Position numbers and translations under genes: made by a program
The notes under the pieces: model-generated
Database searches by the model: none
What the model was told of the DNA's origin: nothing
The model's input: the letters and a program-made list of their open reading frames with translations, nothing else
DNA from: Mucilaginibacter defluvii
Lineage (GTDB): Bacteria > Bacteroidota > Bacteroidia > Sphingobacteriales > Sphingobacteriaceae
Assembly (NCBI RefSeq): GCF_039543225.1
Contig: NZ_BAABJI010000002.1
Span: forward strand, 2,294,001 to 2,358,000
Length of the DNA: 64,000 nucleotides
Direction: 5' to 3'
Shown: piece after piece, positions 14,766 through 23,149 of the stretch
How positions within the stretch are numbered: the first letter of the stretch is position 1
Layout: each line of letters begins with the position of its first letter

Positions 14766-17327
14766 TTATAGTCTTGGATCTACCGGCTCACTTTCCATAG
14801 CCAGTACCCCAAATACACATTGATGCACACGCCTTAACGGTTCTTTATCAGTAAAGCGCTGCAAGCCTTCTATGCCCAAAGCAAACTCGCGCATGGCTAA
14901 TCCTCTTTTGGCATTTAATCCGCGTGACTTTAGGCGGATGATGTTTTCAGGAGCAGTGTATTCCGGGCCATAAATGATCCGTAAATACTCTTTTCCCCTG
15001 ATCTTGATAGCTGGCTGTATCAATCCTTTACCGTCTCTTTCAATAAAGTTATAAGGCTTAACCACCATTCCTTCTCCGCCTTTATCGGTTAAAGCTAACC
15101 ACCATTCGGTTGCCTCATTAATGCTTGCTTCATTATTTAGTTCTACTATTTTGTAAGGCGTAGCTAACAATATTCCCGGATCTGCCTCGCAAACCTTTTT
15201 AATCTGCTCCATATGCCACTCATGGTTCTCGCTTGTCCAAAGTTTGCTTTCGGAAGCTAAGATGTGGAATGGCGCCAGTTTATAATCGTCCAGGCTGTTT
15301 ACTGGCCAGCAATACTGCTGATATGCAGTAATAAACTGCTTACTTTCTTTTTGCCTCTCGCTGTATTCGGCTAACAGCGCTTCTCCGTTTGCATCTCTTT
15401 GAGTTAATTGTTTCAGCGCATCTATTACATCGTTCAGGGCGTGCCTTGCCGCGCTGCCTACAGCCGCATATTGCGTTTGTAGTAAGGCTTGCGCTTTAGC
15501 GCTCCACGGCATTAGTTCCGTATCTAAACAAACCCAATCTGTATGAAAAGTATCATAAAATCCTGAAGTGATGAGCGCCGCATTCAAACGTGCTAACAAC
15601 GCCTGTTCGGTTACTTTGTCGTTGAAGAAGGCGCGACCTGTACGGGTATAAACCGTACCTATGCCTTCACCTGTAATACCAAATGCCTTGCTGATAGCTT
15701 CTTCATTTTTACCCACGATGACTACCGCCCTCGAACCCATGTGCTTTTCCTGGCATACCACTTTACTTATTCCGGCTGTTTTGTAATAGTCAAAAGCTTC
15801 GGTCGGAAACTCCAAATAATCGTCCAGCATGCTGGTTTTCGACGGGCTCATCGTAGGCGGCAAATAAATCAGCCATTTGGGATTGATAGCAAACCGGCTC
15901 ATCAATTCTAATGCTGCAATCGCGTTTTCTTCCCTTATGGTGATGTTGCTCCCTAAGCGCGTTTCTACAATCTGTTTCCCGGTAAACTCAGCTATGTCCA
16001 ACACATTGTCGTTTTCCTGTTGTATGGTTAAGTTGGCCATTTTGTCTTTACTATGCTGCAAAGGTCTTACCGGCTCACAGTAAACTTTAGCCGCTTTTAC
16101 CGCAACCAATTCGCGTTCAGGATAGCGCAAGGCAGTTAATGATCCGCCAAACACACAGCCGGTGTCTATGTCGATAGTGTTATTGAGCCACTGCGCTTTA
16201 GGAACAGGCGTATGCCCGTAAACCACCATGGCCCTACCTTTATATTCAGCCGCCCAGTTAAGCCTAACAGGTAAACCAAATTCATCTATCTCACCGGTAG
16301 TTTCTCCGTACAGGCAAAACTCACGCACCGCGCCGGAACCGCGCCCTTGCATACTCTCTTTCAGCCCTGCATGGGCAACAACCAACTTCCCATTATCAAA
16401 TACATAATGACTGATGAGCCCATCTAAAAACTTCCTGGCCTGATCCCTGAACTCTTGTGTTTCTACACTTAACTGATCAATGGATTCCTGTAAACCGTGT
16501 TTAGCCTGCACGTTCTTGCCGCTCAGCCAGCGCATCAGCTTAATATCGTGGTTGCCGGGAACACAATAAGCATTTCCCGTAGCAGTCATACTCATAACCA
16601 ACTTTAATACTTCGGGCGTTTTAGGTCCGCGATCAACCAGGTCACCGGCAAATACAGCCTTCCGTCCGTGTGGATGAGCCCATGTTTCTCCGTTGTTACT
16701 GTAGCCTAAGTTTGCTAATAGCTCGGTAAGTTCGTCGTAGCAACCATGTACGTCGCCAATGATATCAAATGGTCCTGTTTCTTCCTTTTTGTTGTTGTAT
16801 AAAGGATCACGTACAATACCGGTTATCGCATCAACTTCCTCTGGCGAGCGTAACTCAATGATATGGCGAAAGCCTTCATGTTTCAACTTTTTAAAGCTTC
16901 GTTTTAATTGCGAGATGTGCTGCGGAATCACATGTGCGCCGAAGTTGCGGTCGGGCCGTAAAGCGTTACGCTGCGCGCAAACCTTTTCGGGCATATTCAG
17001 TATAATGGCCACCGGCAGGCAATGGTATTCCCTTGCCAGTTTTACCCAATCTTTACGGGCTTCTTCCTGCACATTGGTGGCATCTATTACGGTTACCAGC
17101 CCATTCTTTAATCGTATACCGGCAATATATCTGGCCAGTGCAAAAGCATCTGCAGATGCCGATTGATTGTTCTCGTCATCACTTACAATGGCTCTACAAG
17201 TATCTGAAGATACGATCTCCGTGGCCTTGAAATGTTTTTTTGCAAATGAGGATTTTCCCGATCCGGTAGCGCCTATAAGTACCACTAAAGATAATTCGGG
17301 TATTTGTATAGTTTTATTAGTTGACAT
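14766..17327 (-). CDS. pnkp: Polynucleotide kinase-phosphatase-ligase of the bacterial RNA-repair system
   Basis: 853-residue three-domain enzyme. The N-terminal P-loop kinase has GATGSGKSS (19-27). The central calcineurin-type phosphatase has GDVHG (191-195), GDLVDRG (228-234) and GNHD (258-261). The C-terminal adenylyltransferase domain has the nucleophile motif KHMGSR with Lys528. It heals 5'-OH and 2',3'-cyclic phosphate ends of cleaved RNA; ligation requires Hen1, whose gene lies 17 bp upstream. The length equals the usual Pnkp size of about 850 residues and all motifs are present, so the enzyme should be active. It likely repairs tRNAs cut by ribotoxins. Confidence 0.95.
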   Translation of the reverse strand: MSTNKTIQIPELSLVVLIGATGSGKSSFAKKHFKATEIVSSDTCRAIVSDDENNQSASADAFALARYIAGIRLKNGLVTVIDATNVQEEARKDWVKLAREYHCLPVAIILNMPEKVCAQRNALRPDRNFGAHVIPQHISQLKRSFKKLKHEGFRHIIELRSPEEVDAITGIVRDPLYNNKKEETGPFDIIGDVHGCYDELTELLANLGYSNNGETWAHPHGRKAVFAGDLVDRGPKTPEVLKLVMSMTATGNAYCVPGNHDIKLMRWLSGKNVQAKHGLQESIDQLSVETQEFRDQARKFLDGLISHYVFDNGKLVVAHAGLKESMQGRGSGAVREFCLYGETTGEIDEFGLPVRLNWAAEYKGRAMVVYGHTPVPKAQWLNNTIDIDTGCVFGGSLTALRYPERELVAVKAAKVYCEPVRPLQHSKDKMANLTIQQENDNVLDIAEFTGKQIVETRLGSNITIREENAIAALELMSRFAINPKWLIYLPPTMSPSKTSMLDDYLEFPTEAFDYYKTAGISKVVCQEKHMGSRAVVIVGKNEEAISKAFGITGEGIGTVYTRTGRAFFNDKVTEQALLARLNAALITSGFYDTFHTDWVCLDTELMPWSAKAQALLQTQYAAVGSAARHALNDVIDALKQLTQRDANGEALLAEYSERQKESKQFITAYQQYCWPVNSLDDYKLAPFHILASESKLWTSENHEWHMEQIKKVCEADPGILLATPYKIVELNNEASINEATEWWLALTDKGGEGMVVKPYNFIERDGKGLIQPAIKIRGKEYLRIIYGPEYTAPENIIRLKSRGLNAKRGLAMREFALGIEGLQRFTDKEPLRRVHQCVFGVLAMESEPVDPRL

Positions 17328-17344
17328 TATTTCTTTTTTAATGA

Positions 17345-18772
17345 TTACACTAATTTTTCAACTGTCACATCGCGGCGGCTAAATACTGCCATCTGGCTTA
17401 ATGCGCCAACTTCGGGGTCAACTTCTCCAACTGGTTTAAAGATCACGTTGTAATTGTATTTTACGGCCAGATCAGTACCCCAGCTTTCAAACTCCTTTCT
17501 TGTCCACTCAAAGCGGTGATCGTTATGGCGCATTTTACCTTCCTGGTAATCTGCAAAACGAACGTTGTATTCAGCATTAGGCGTGGTAATGACTATAGTG
17601 GTAGGTTTCGCAAACTCAAATACCGATCTTTCCAGTGCAGCTAACCGGGGCTCATCCAGATGTTCTATCACTTCGACCAATGCAGCTCCATCAAAGCCAT
17701 CCAGCCGTTTGTCCCTGTATGTTAATGAGCCTTGAATCAACCTTACTCTTTGCAATTGTTTTTCCGGCAAGCGTTCAAGCTTCAATCTTTCTTTAGCGAT
17801 CTCCAGGGAACGATAACTAACATCCATGCCCAAAACAAACTCAAACTGCTTTTCAGCTAATAACAGCTTAATGAGCTTACCTTCACCATAACCTAAATCG
17901 GCAACCCGCTTAGCACCGGCCAACAACAGCTCATCTTTAGCCGCGTGCAAGCGTAATTCGTGTATTCGTAATTGCGGCTCTTCAACATCTGTAGCTATTT
18001 CGGTCGTAGTTTCATTTTCTACTGCTTCTTCAGCCTCATCCTTGCTTAATAATATACCCAAAGCCTGATTAGCCAGCGACCGTTGGTTTTTTAAATACCT
18101 GCGAACTATTATTTCTTTAGCCGGATGCATCTCCAGCCAGTCTTTACCCTTGGCAAATAACTTCTCCACTTCTTCCTGGTTAACCCAATAATGCTTGTCG
18201 TTATCGCATACAGGTATAAGCACGTACAAGTGTGAAAGCAGTTGCTGTAAAGTAAGCCTGTTGCTTAACTCCACTGTAAAGTATCGGCTATTGCCCCATT
18301 CAGGAAAAGCTGGGTCAAGCGGATGTTGTGTGGCACTCACCTGGTAACCCAAGGGCTCAAACAATGATCTTAGTATATCCTCGCCACCCTTTACCGGTAA
18401 TACAGATAATTTGACAGTAAAGTGCATGGCTACATCTCCCAGTTCCGGTTTATCCTTACATCTGCCATTAAGGGCCGATGAATAGGCTTTGGCAATAGCA
18501 GCACTCATAAAAGAACTTGCCACGTATGGTCTGTCGTTAACATATTGCTCCAGCGCAAAATCGTTGCCTTTAGGACCGGCGCTTCTTACCAATCCCACAG
18601 GGTCAATATCCAGCAATAAAGCGGCTGTGCATTTAAGCTGGTTTACTTCAGGGTAAAAAATATGCACTTTGCCTGCCGATATATCAACTGATTGAATTTT
18701 ACCCGGATGCTTGTGCAATAAATAGCTCAGATCATCAGCCGGGAAGTGTGTAGTAGATATGGTTAGTAACAT
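17345..18772 (-). CDS. hen1: Hen1: RNA 3'-terminal ribose 2'-O-methyltransferase
   Basis: 475-residue protein with a bacterial Hen1 N-terminal ligase-activating region (about 1-240), a short acidic linker rich in Glu/Thr (245-265) and a C-terminal SAM methyltransferase. The SAM motif is ADLGYGEGK (291-299). The Mn2+-binding set is EVIEH (367-371) plus histidines in MRHNDHR (414-420). Hen1 methylates the 2'-OH at the repair junction, which protects the RNA from renewed cleavage, and its N-terminal part enables Pnkp to seal. It is the first gene of the operon (hen1, pnkp, two nucleotidyltransferases). The ATG is about 160 bp from the divergent WYL regulator gene. Confidence 0.95.
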   Translation of the reverse strand: MLLTISTTHFPADDLSYLLHKHPGKIQSVDISAGKVHIFYPEVNQLKCTAALLLDIDPVGLVRSAGPKGNDFALEQYVNDRPYVASSFMSAAIAKAYSSALNGRCKDKPELGDVAMHFTVKLSVLPVKGGEDILRSLFEPLGYQVSATQHPLDPAFPEWGNSRYFTVELSNRLTLQQLLSHLYVLIPVCDNDKHYWVNQEEVEKLFAKGKDWLEMHPAKEIIVRRYLKNQRSLANQALGILLSKDEAEEAVENETTTEIATDVEEPQLRIHELRLHAAKDELLLAGAKRVADLGYGEGKLIKLLLAEKQFEFVLGMDVSYRSLEIAKERLKLERLPEKQLQRVRLIQGSLTYRDKRLDGFDGAALVEVIEHLDEPRLAALERSVFEFAKPTTIVITTPNAEYNVRFADYQEGKMRHNDHRFEWTRKEFESWGTDLAVKYNYNVIFKPVGEVDPEVGALSQMAVFSRRDVTVEKLV

Positions 18773-18816
18773 TAGTTTAAGTTTAAACCGTTAAAATAAT
18801 TATTCTCATCAATGTG

Positions 18817-18895
18817 GCGTGCATGCCCTCTTTATTAGCAATGCACGCTTTCAACACCACAAAGCTGAGGCGCAAGTGCGCAGCCTTTTTGCGCA
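18817..18895. promoter_or_regulatory. Candidate operators in the hen1/WYL divergent promoter
   Basis: The spacer between hen1 and the WYL gene holds a perfect inverted repeat, GCGTGCAT (18817-18824) facing ATGCACGC (18841-18848), with a 16-base spacer. It also holds two TGCGCA palindromes (18877-18882 and 18890-18895) 13 bp apart. Their position suits binding by the WYL regulator to control both directions. The assignment is inferred from symmetry and location only. Confidence 0.45.
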
Positions 18896-18934
18896 GTGAA
18901 AAAATAATTACCATATTTATTAAAATATTTTCCG

Positions 18935-19999
18935 ATGCCTGTTAACCGTAACGCTCTTATCCGCTATCGTACCATAGACAACTGCTTACAGAACCATTAC
19001 CGTAAATGGACGCTTGATGATCTGATAGATGCCTGCTCGGATGCCTTGTATGAATTTGAGGGCATCGATAAGGGCGTGAGCCGACGGTCTGTACAAGCGG
19101 ATATTGAAATGATGCGCAGTAACAAATTGGGTTATGAGGCGCCCATTATTGTGGTGGACCGGAAATATTATACCTATGCTGACAAAAATTACAGCATCAC
19201 CAACAGTCCTATCAGCCAGCAAGACATGCAGGTACTAAGCGAAGTATCCGGTTTGCTGAAGCAATTTAAAGGCTTTAACCATTTTACAGATCTGAACGAA
19301 ATGGTGAGTAAGCTGGAAGACAAGATCTATTCTCAAAAAACGCATAGTCCGCCGGTGATCGACTTTGAAAAAAATAATAACTTAAAAGGATTAGAATACA
19401 TTGAAGGTATCCGTAAGGCCATCGTGGCTAAGAAAACGCTTTGCTTAACCTACCAATCTTTCAAAGCACGGGAAGCCAGTACATTTTGTTTTAGTGCTTA
19501 TTTGTTAAAGGAATACCGCAACCGCTGGTTTGTGTTGGGAGTACCGCATAAAAACAGAGGGCATCTGTTAAACCTTGCGCTTGACCGGATACGATCCATA
19601 GAAGAGCATGATGAAAAATATAGGGAGAATAGAATTATAGACTTGACTATTTATTACAATGATGTGATCGGCGTTACTAAATCCCCTGGACAACGTGATT
19701 GTGAAGTAGTTTTCTGGATCGATAATGCCAACGCACCTTATGTAATAACCAAGCCGCTGCATCATACGCAAAAGCTATTAGGTGAAGAAAATGAGGGTAA
19801 GGTTTTTAGTATCAAAGTGATCCTTAATTTCGAGTTAGAACGAGAACTATTAGGGTTTGGTTCGAAAATCAAAGTTCTTCGTCCGAGAATCCTAGTCAAG
19901 CAATTAAAAGCGCAACTGCAAAAAACGCTTGACCGGTATCATTTGCAGGAACAATCAATGGTGGCTTCTCAAGTTAGGCCCGAAGACCTCACTACTTAA
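18935..19999 (+). CDS. WYL-domain transcriptional regulator of the RNA-repair operon
   Basis: 354-residue protein. The first 80 residues are a helical winged-helix-type region (SRRSVQADIEMMRSNKLGYE is the recognition-helix-like part). Residues about 155-250 form the WYL domain (LCLTYQSFKAREASTFCFSAYLLKEY, then RWFVLGV), with a WCX-like C-terminus (FELERELLGFGSKIKVLRPR). WYL proteins sense nucleotides or nucleic-acid fragments and control phage-response and RNA-repair genes. Divergent placement next to hen1 and the intervening inverted repeats suggest local control. Ligand and sign of regulation are not known. Confidence 0.85.
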   Translation: MPVNRNALIRYRTIDNCLQNHYRKWTLDDLIDACSDALYEFEGIDKGVSRRSVQADIEMMRSNKLGYEAPIIVVDRKYYTYADKNYSITNSPISQQDMQVLSEVSGLLKQFKGFNHFTDLNEMVSKLEDKIYSQKTHSPPVIDFEKNNNLKGLEYIEGIRKAIVAKKTLCLTYQSFKAREASTFCFSAYLLKEYRNRWFVLGVPHKNRGHLLNLALDRIRSIEEHDEKYRENRIIDLTIYYNDVIGVTKSPGQRDCEVVFWIDNANAPYVITKPLHHTQKLLGEENEGKVFSIKVILNFELERELLGFGSKIKVLRPRILVKQLKAQLQKTLDRYHLQEQSMVASQVRPEDLTT

Positions 20000-20206
20000 G
20001 TGTTTAGCAAACGAAGTAAACTAGCATTGGCACGTATCAAGCAGCGAAATAATTGTTATATGGTAGCTCGGTTAGAAGATATTCAATACCGAATTTAACA
20101 GTAATAATCATTTTGGGAAACAAAGCGAAAGCATAATAAATTTGGTCGTTAGGACTTAATTTGTTATTTTGGTATCTATATAAACTCGATTAATTGACAG
20201 CAAAAT

Positions 20207-20300
20207 ATTCGGTTAACACAACGGTTAACAGATGATTGAGAGAAATATAACTCGTTGAATATAAGGTTAAAATGTTAAGCCGATACGGTTCCGTCCATCT
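20207..20300. repeat. GGTTAAC dispersed repeat, copy 1
   Basis: This stretch begins ATTCGGTTAACACAACGG and contains two GGTTAAC units. It continues through ACTCGTTGAATATAAGG to a 'cggttccgtcca' block. About 70 of the first 75 positions match the copy at 26455-26548 in the same orientation. No open frame is conserved between the copies, so it is a non-coding element or an insertion-sequence remnant. It lies in the 470 bp after the WYL gene, which otherwise shows nothing recognisable. Confidence 0.65.
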
Positions 20301-20559
20301 TTGAACTTAGCAGTCAAGTAGTGCCAAAGCAAGTCTGACAGAATTTAAACTTTCATATACTAACTATCCTTATTTATTCAACTTTCTCGAATGGATAAGA
20401 ACACAACATTTCAAACTAAATTACTCAAAAACGCGGACGATTCTATCTAAACATAGTATTTTCATTATATTTGAATGTCAAGCAAAACTAAGTACCAAAC
20501 TGAGTACCAAGTCTTTTTTGAAAATTGAATTGTATTGATAATTAGCTATATACAGCAGA

Positions 20560-20584
20560 AGGTTCGAATCCTGTTGCTCCCACA
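20560..20584 (+). repeat. tRNA 3'-end direct repeat, left attachment-site copy
   Basis: A 25-bp sequence with T-arm and acceptor 3' strand (GGTTCGAATCCTGTTGCTCC then CACA) identical to 45799-45823. The 75 bp upstream have no matching D-arm or anticodon arm, so it is a tRNA fragment, not a gene. It is followed by a terminator hairpin and an integrase fragment in the same order as the right copy. This is the usual signature of tyrosine-integrase insertion into a tRNA 3' end. Confidence 0.75.
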
Positions 20585-20589
20585 ATATA

Positions 20590-20621
20590 AAGCCCTTCAG
20601 AGAAGTCTGAGGGGCTTTTTT
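20590..20621 (+). terminator. Terminator hairpin after the left tRNA fragment
   Basis: AAGCCC and TCAGA pair with TCTGA and GGGCTT, followed by a run of six T. It is the intrinsic terminator that normally follows the tRNA gene and has been carried with the attachment site. The right copy at 45825-45857 has the same design. Confidence 0.75.
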
Positions 20622-20720
20622 GTTGAATGAAGGTTTTGTAAAACGCCTTTATCCTTTCAGAATGTTCGCGCATTGTTCGCACAACGTTAGCGCATGAGGT
20701 GACCAAGAAACTCAAACCCT

Positions 20721-20864
20721 ATGGTTACCTACAAAATCTTGTTAGATACAAGACGAGCCAAATCAGATGGCACCTATTCAGTGATGATCAGAATTATCCA
20801 CGACAGGAAGAATACTACCTTCAACACAGGAGTATTTTTAACAGATATTCCTGTTCATGCTTAA
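20721..20864 (+). pseudogene. Truncated tyrosine recombinase (integrase), N-terminal arm-binding part
   Basis: 47 codons read MVTYKILLDTRRAKSDGTYS and then IRIIHDRKNTTFNTGVFL before a stop. This is the N-terminal arm-type DNA-binding strand region of Bacteroidota tyrosine integrases. About 350 residues, including the core-binding and catalytic domains, are missing. It starts 137 bp after the tRNA fragment, the usual place for an integrase next to its attachment site. It is homologous to 45955-46170. The element it moved can no longer excise by this gene. Confidence 0.75.
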
Positions 20865-21145
20865 CAGTTTCAAGTTTTATAGCAAGCTTCTCCAACTGGC
20901 AACGGCCCAGGTCGGTGACAGGCTTCTGTTTCTTCCCTTTCGGGTTGGCGGGCTTCCGAATCGCCCGTTAGGGAGCTATATTAACAGCACCTTAATGGTC
21001 TCGAACCAACTATTTAAAATGCGAAAGCTCTTAAATTTTGCAGAAAATAGTTCCAGAACCAGTAAGGGCTACGTGATTAAATAGCCCGAAGCAAGATCAA
21101 ACTATTAACAGTTAGTAACGAGTTGTTGCATATCAACCATGAAAT

Positions 21146-21314
21146 GGTTCGAGTTTAGTCCTGTCGGGGCTACCTTTCTAAGCGAGCCCGAATAGGACTC
21201 GAACCAATTAAAAAGTAGCGGCAAATTGTTGCAAATTTAAAATGAGGTGGTTCGAAAAAGTCCAATGGGGTTCTTCATAAAGTGTGAAACCTCATTGGAC
21301 TTTTTCGAACCACC
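21146..21314. repeat. Double-hairpin intergenic repeat, copy 2
   Basis: Hairpin A (21146-21205, 60 nt) is nearly identical to hairpin A at 12.7 kb. Hairpin B (21246-21314) is a 28-bp stem with one mismatch, from GGTGGTTCGAAAAAGTCC to its complement ending TTCGAACCACC, with a 13-base loop. This is the most regular copy of the family. Near 21001-21100 there is a further degenerate copy (CTCGAACC, AGTAAGGGCT). The region has no gene. Confidence 0.8.
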
Positions 21315-21525
21315 TTCTTAATAATTTGAAGACTATTGAAAACAATTGAATATAAGTACGAATTGTCTTGATTGCGCTATAATTTATCACATCAATCGAC
21401 TGATCAATATGGTTGTAACTTAACTTGCTGCTGTAGTATCATCGTTTTTCACAAACGATTTTATTTATTACTAGTTGCATCGGTGTCCTCATTGTCATCA
21501 GAACTATACTTGTGGCTTTTAGCTT

Positions 21526-21826
21526 CTATTTTTTACCAAAAAATCTTGGGTAGTATGAAAGAGATACCATAAAATATCGCCGCAATACTGATTGATTTCC
21601 TCTTGTGATATAATTACCACCAGCATAATTAATAACGCTAGAATTTTGATGAAGTAAATCTAAAGCTGAAAATTTCAATTCTGTGCTTTTATCTTTAAGA
21701 AGCTTATATTTAATATAAGCGTTCCATATAGTAAAATTAACATTCTCCCCAATGGAAGCACTGTTATGGTCTACCGTTACATTTGTATTAATGGTAAGGC
21801 GATCAAAAATATTGTAATTTATTCAT
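21526..21826 (-). pseudogene. C-terminal remnant of an outer-membrane beta-barrel protein
   Basis: About 100 minus-strand codons are open without a start: INYNIFDRLTINTNVTVDHN, then IWNAYIKYKLLKDKSTELKF, then ALDLLHQNSS and YFMVSLSYYPRFFGKK before the stop. Alternating strands and the final aromatic strand fit the C-terminus of a TonB-receptor-like outer-membrane family protein, where 'LDLLNQN...RYFMLSF' blocks are common. A stop codon closes the upstream side at about 21827. The rest of the roughly 800-residue gene is absent, so it is debris within the mobile segment. Confidence 0.5.
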
Positions 21827-22080
21827 CATTTTTGAAACGGGAAACAACAAATTTGAGACATCAGCACACTTTCTGCCTAAAATGCCATTGTTGCACTTCC
21901 TTGAAAAACATAACACAACTAAAATTAAAGTATGTGGCCAATCCTTATTTTATAGAACAACCTATACTTTTTTATCAAACTTTTATTATTCTAAAAGACG
22001 AAACAGAGCATTCAATTTCAGTAGGTTACGAATACGAAAAATTGGGCAATGGTTACAATTTAAATCGAGTATCTAAATAA
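21766..22080 (+). CDS. Uncertain small ORF in the island edge
   Basis: 104-codon open frame whose second half (LKLKYVANPYFIEQPILFYQ, then SISVGYEYEKLGNGYNL) has natural-looking composition, while the first part overlaps the outer-membrane remnant on the other strand. No family is recognised and no upstream signal is evident. It may be the tail of a longer decayed gene. Confidence 0.2.
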   Translation: MVYRYICINGKAIKNIVIYSSFLKRETTNLRHQHTFCLKCHCCTSLKNITQLKLKYVANPYFIEQPILFYQTFIILKDETEHSISVGYEYEKLGNGYNLNRVSK

Positions 22081-22215
22081 GATACCTATTAGATTGGCTT
22101 TTCAAAGTTAATTTTGGCCTTTAAACAGTCCGACCTTTAGGAGTGAATGATAGGTTACAATCGTATAATTCTTAATTAACTTCCTGCTGAAAACAAAGGT
22201 TTTCGCGTTATGGGC

Positions 22216-22371
22216 GGTTCGAGCACGTAGCCTTGTGCCGTAAATAAATCCCAAACTGGACACGAACCATTTCAAACAGATGGCTTAACTCTCTTGAATT
22301 CGCAATAAATTGGTTCGAAGAAAGTCCCATGGGGTTCTCCTTGACTTCGTGAACCCTTTGGTGTTCGAACC
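22216..22371. repeat. Double-hairpin intergenic repeat, copy 3
   Basis: Hairpin A is reduced to GGTTCG (22216) and CGAACC (ends 22268). Hairpin B (22312-22371, 60 nt) keeps GGTTCGAA/TTCGAACC with inner GGGTTC/GAACCC and is nearly identical to hairpin B at 12.8 kb apart from its loop. A 'ggcggtaaggtct' block follows, as in copy 1. Located just downstream of the LytTR gene end. Confidence 0.7.
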
Positions 22372-22474
22372 GTTTATTCAAAATGCAAAAGCAAGTAAAT
22401 CTTGCAAAATGGCGGTAAGGTCTTTAAACGGTCGGATTACATGTATTGAGAAAGCATCCCTGAGGATTCATGGA

Positions 22475-23149
22475 TTATAGCTTAAAAGTACGTGTATACG
22501 CTGCTGACAGAGGGATTACCTGTGCTCCAAGGTGCAACTGGTGGCGTTCGGCACGTTGTACTTTAAGCCGGTTTATTATGAATGAGCGGTGCACGCGGAT
22601 AAATTGGTCAGACGGTAATAGTGCAATCGCGTCAGTCATTGTGAGGCGCGATAATATGGCGCGGTCGTCACTCAGTACAAAGCGCATATAATTGCCCGCA
22701 CTCTCGAGGTACAAGACCTCATCAAACATCAGGCGTATTTGCTCATATCCCGATCGGATAAAAATATGGTTAGGTATAATCGTTTCGTGTTGGTGCTTCA
22801 ATTGGTCGTTCGCTTTATGGCAGGCTTTCAAAAACCGGGGGAAAGCGAATGGCTTAAGCAGGTAATCAACCGCGTCAAGCTCATAGCTTTGCACGGCGTG
22901 TTCGGCATAGGCGGTAGTAAATATCACCATGGGCTTTTGCTTCAGGCTTTGCATCAGTTCCATCCCGGTAATGTCGGGCATTTTAATATCCAGAAACAGC
23001 AGCTGTACGCTGTTCTTTGCCAGGTAATCTATCGCCTCAAACGGATTGGTAAAATAGCCATTCATCTGCAAAAATGGCACTTTGCCCGCGTGCGATCGTA
23101 TCACCTCGAGGGCAAAGGGCTCATCATCAATAGCTATGGCTTTTAACAT
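22475..23149 (-). CDS. LytTR-family response regulator
   Basis: 224-residue two-domain regulator. The receiver domain (1-118) has acidic D8/D9, phospho-acceptor D54 in LLFLDIKMPD, T/S at TTAYAEHA and K at LLKPFAF. The LytTR DNA-binding domain (about 128-224) includes LYLESAGNYMRFVLSDD and FIRVHRSFIINR. It is the last gene of a three-gene operon with the sensor kinase and a redoxin; its ATG abuts the redoxin stop. It would be phosphorylated by the kinase encoded at 24649-26133. Targets are unknown. Confidence 0.92.
   Translation of the reverse strand: MLKAIAIDDEPFALEVIRSHAGKVPFLQMNGYFTNPFEAIDYLAKNSVQLLFLDIKMPDITGMELMQSLKQKPMVIFTTAYAEHAVQSYELDAVDYLLKPFAFPRFLKACHKANDQLKHQHETIIPNHIFIRSGYEQIRLMFDEVLYLESAGNYMRFVLSDDRAILSRLTMTDAIALLPSDQFIRVHRSFIINRLKVQRAERHQLHLGAQVIPLSAAYTRTFKL

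Noticed and set aside
20500..20584. A complete tRNA gene
   Set aside because: Only the T-arm and acceptor 3' strand are present. The upstream 75 bp lack a matching 5' acceptor strand, D-arm and anticodon arm.
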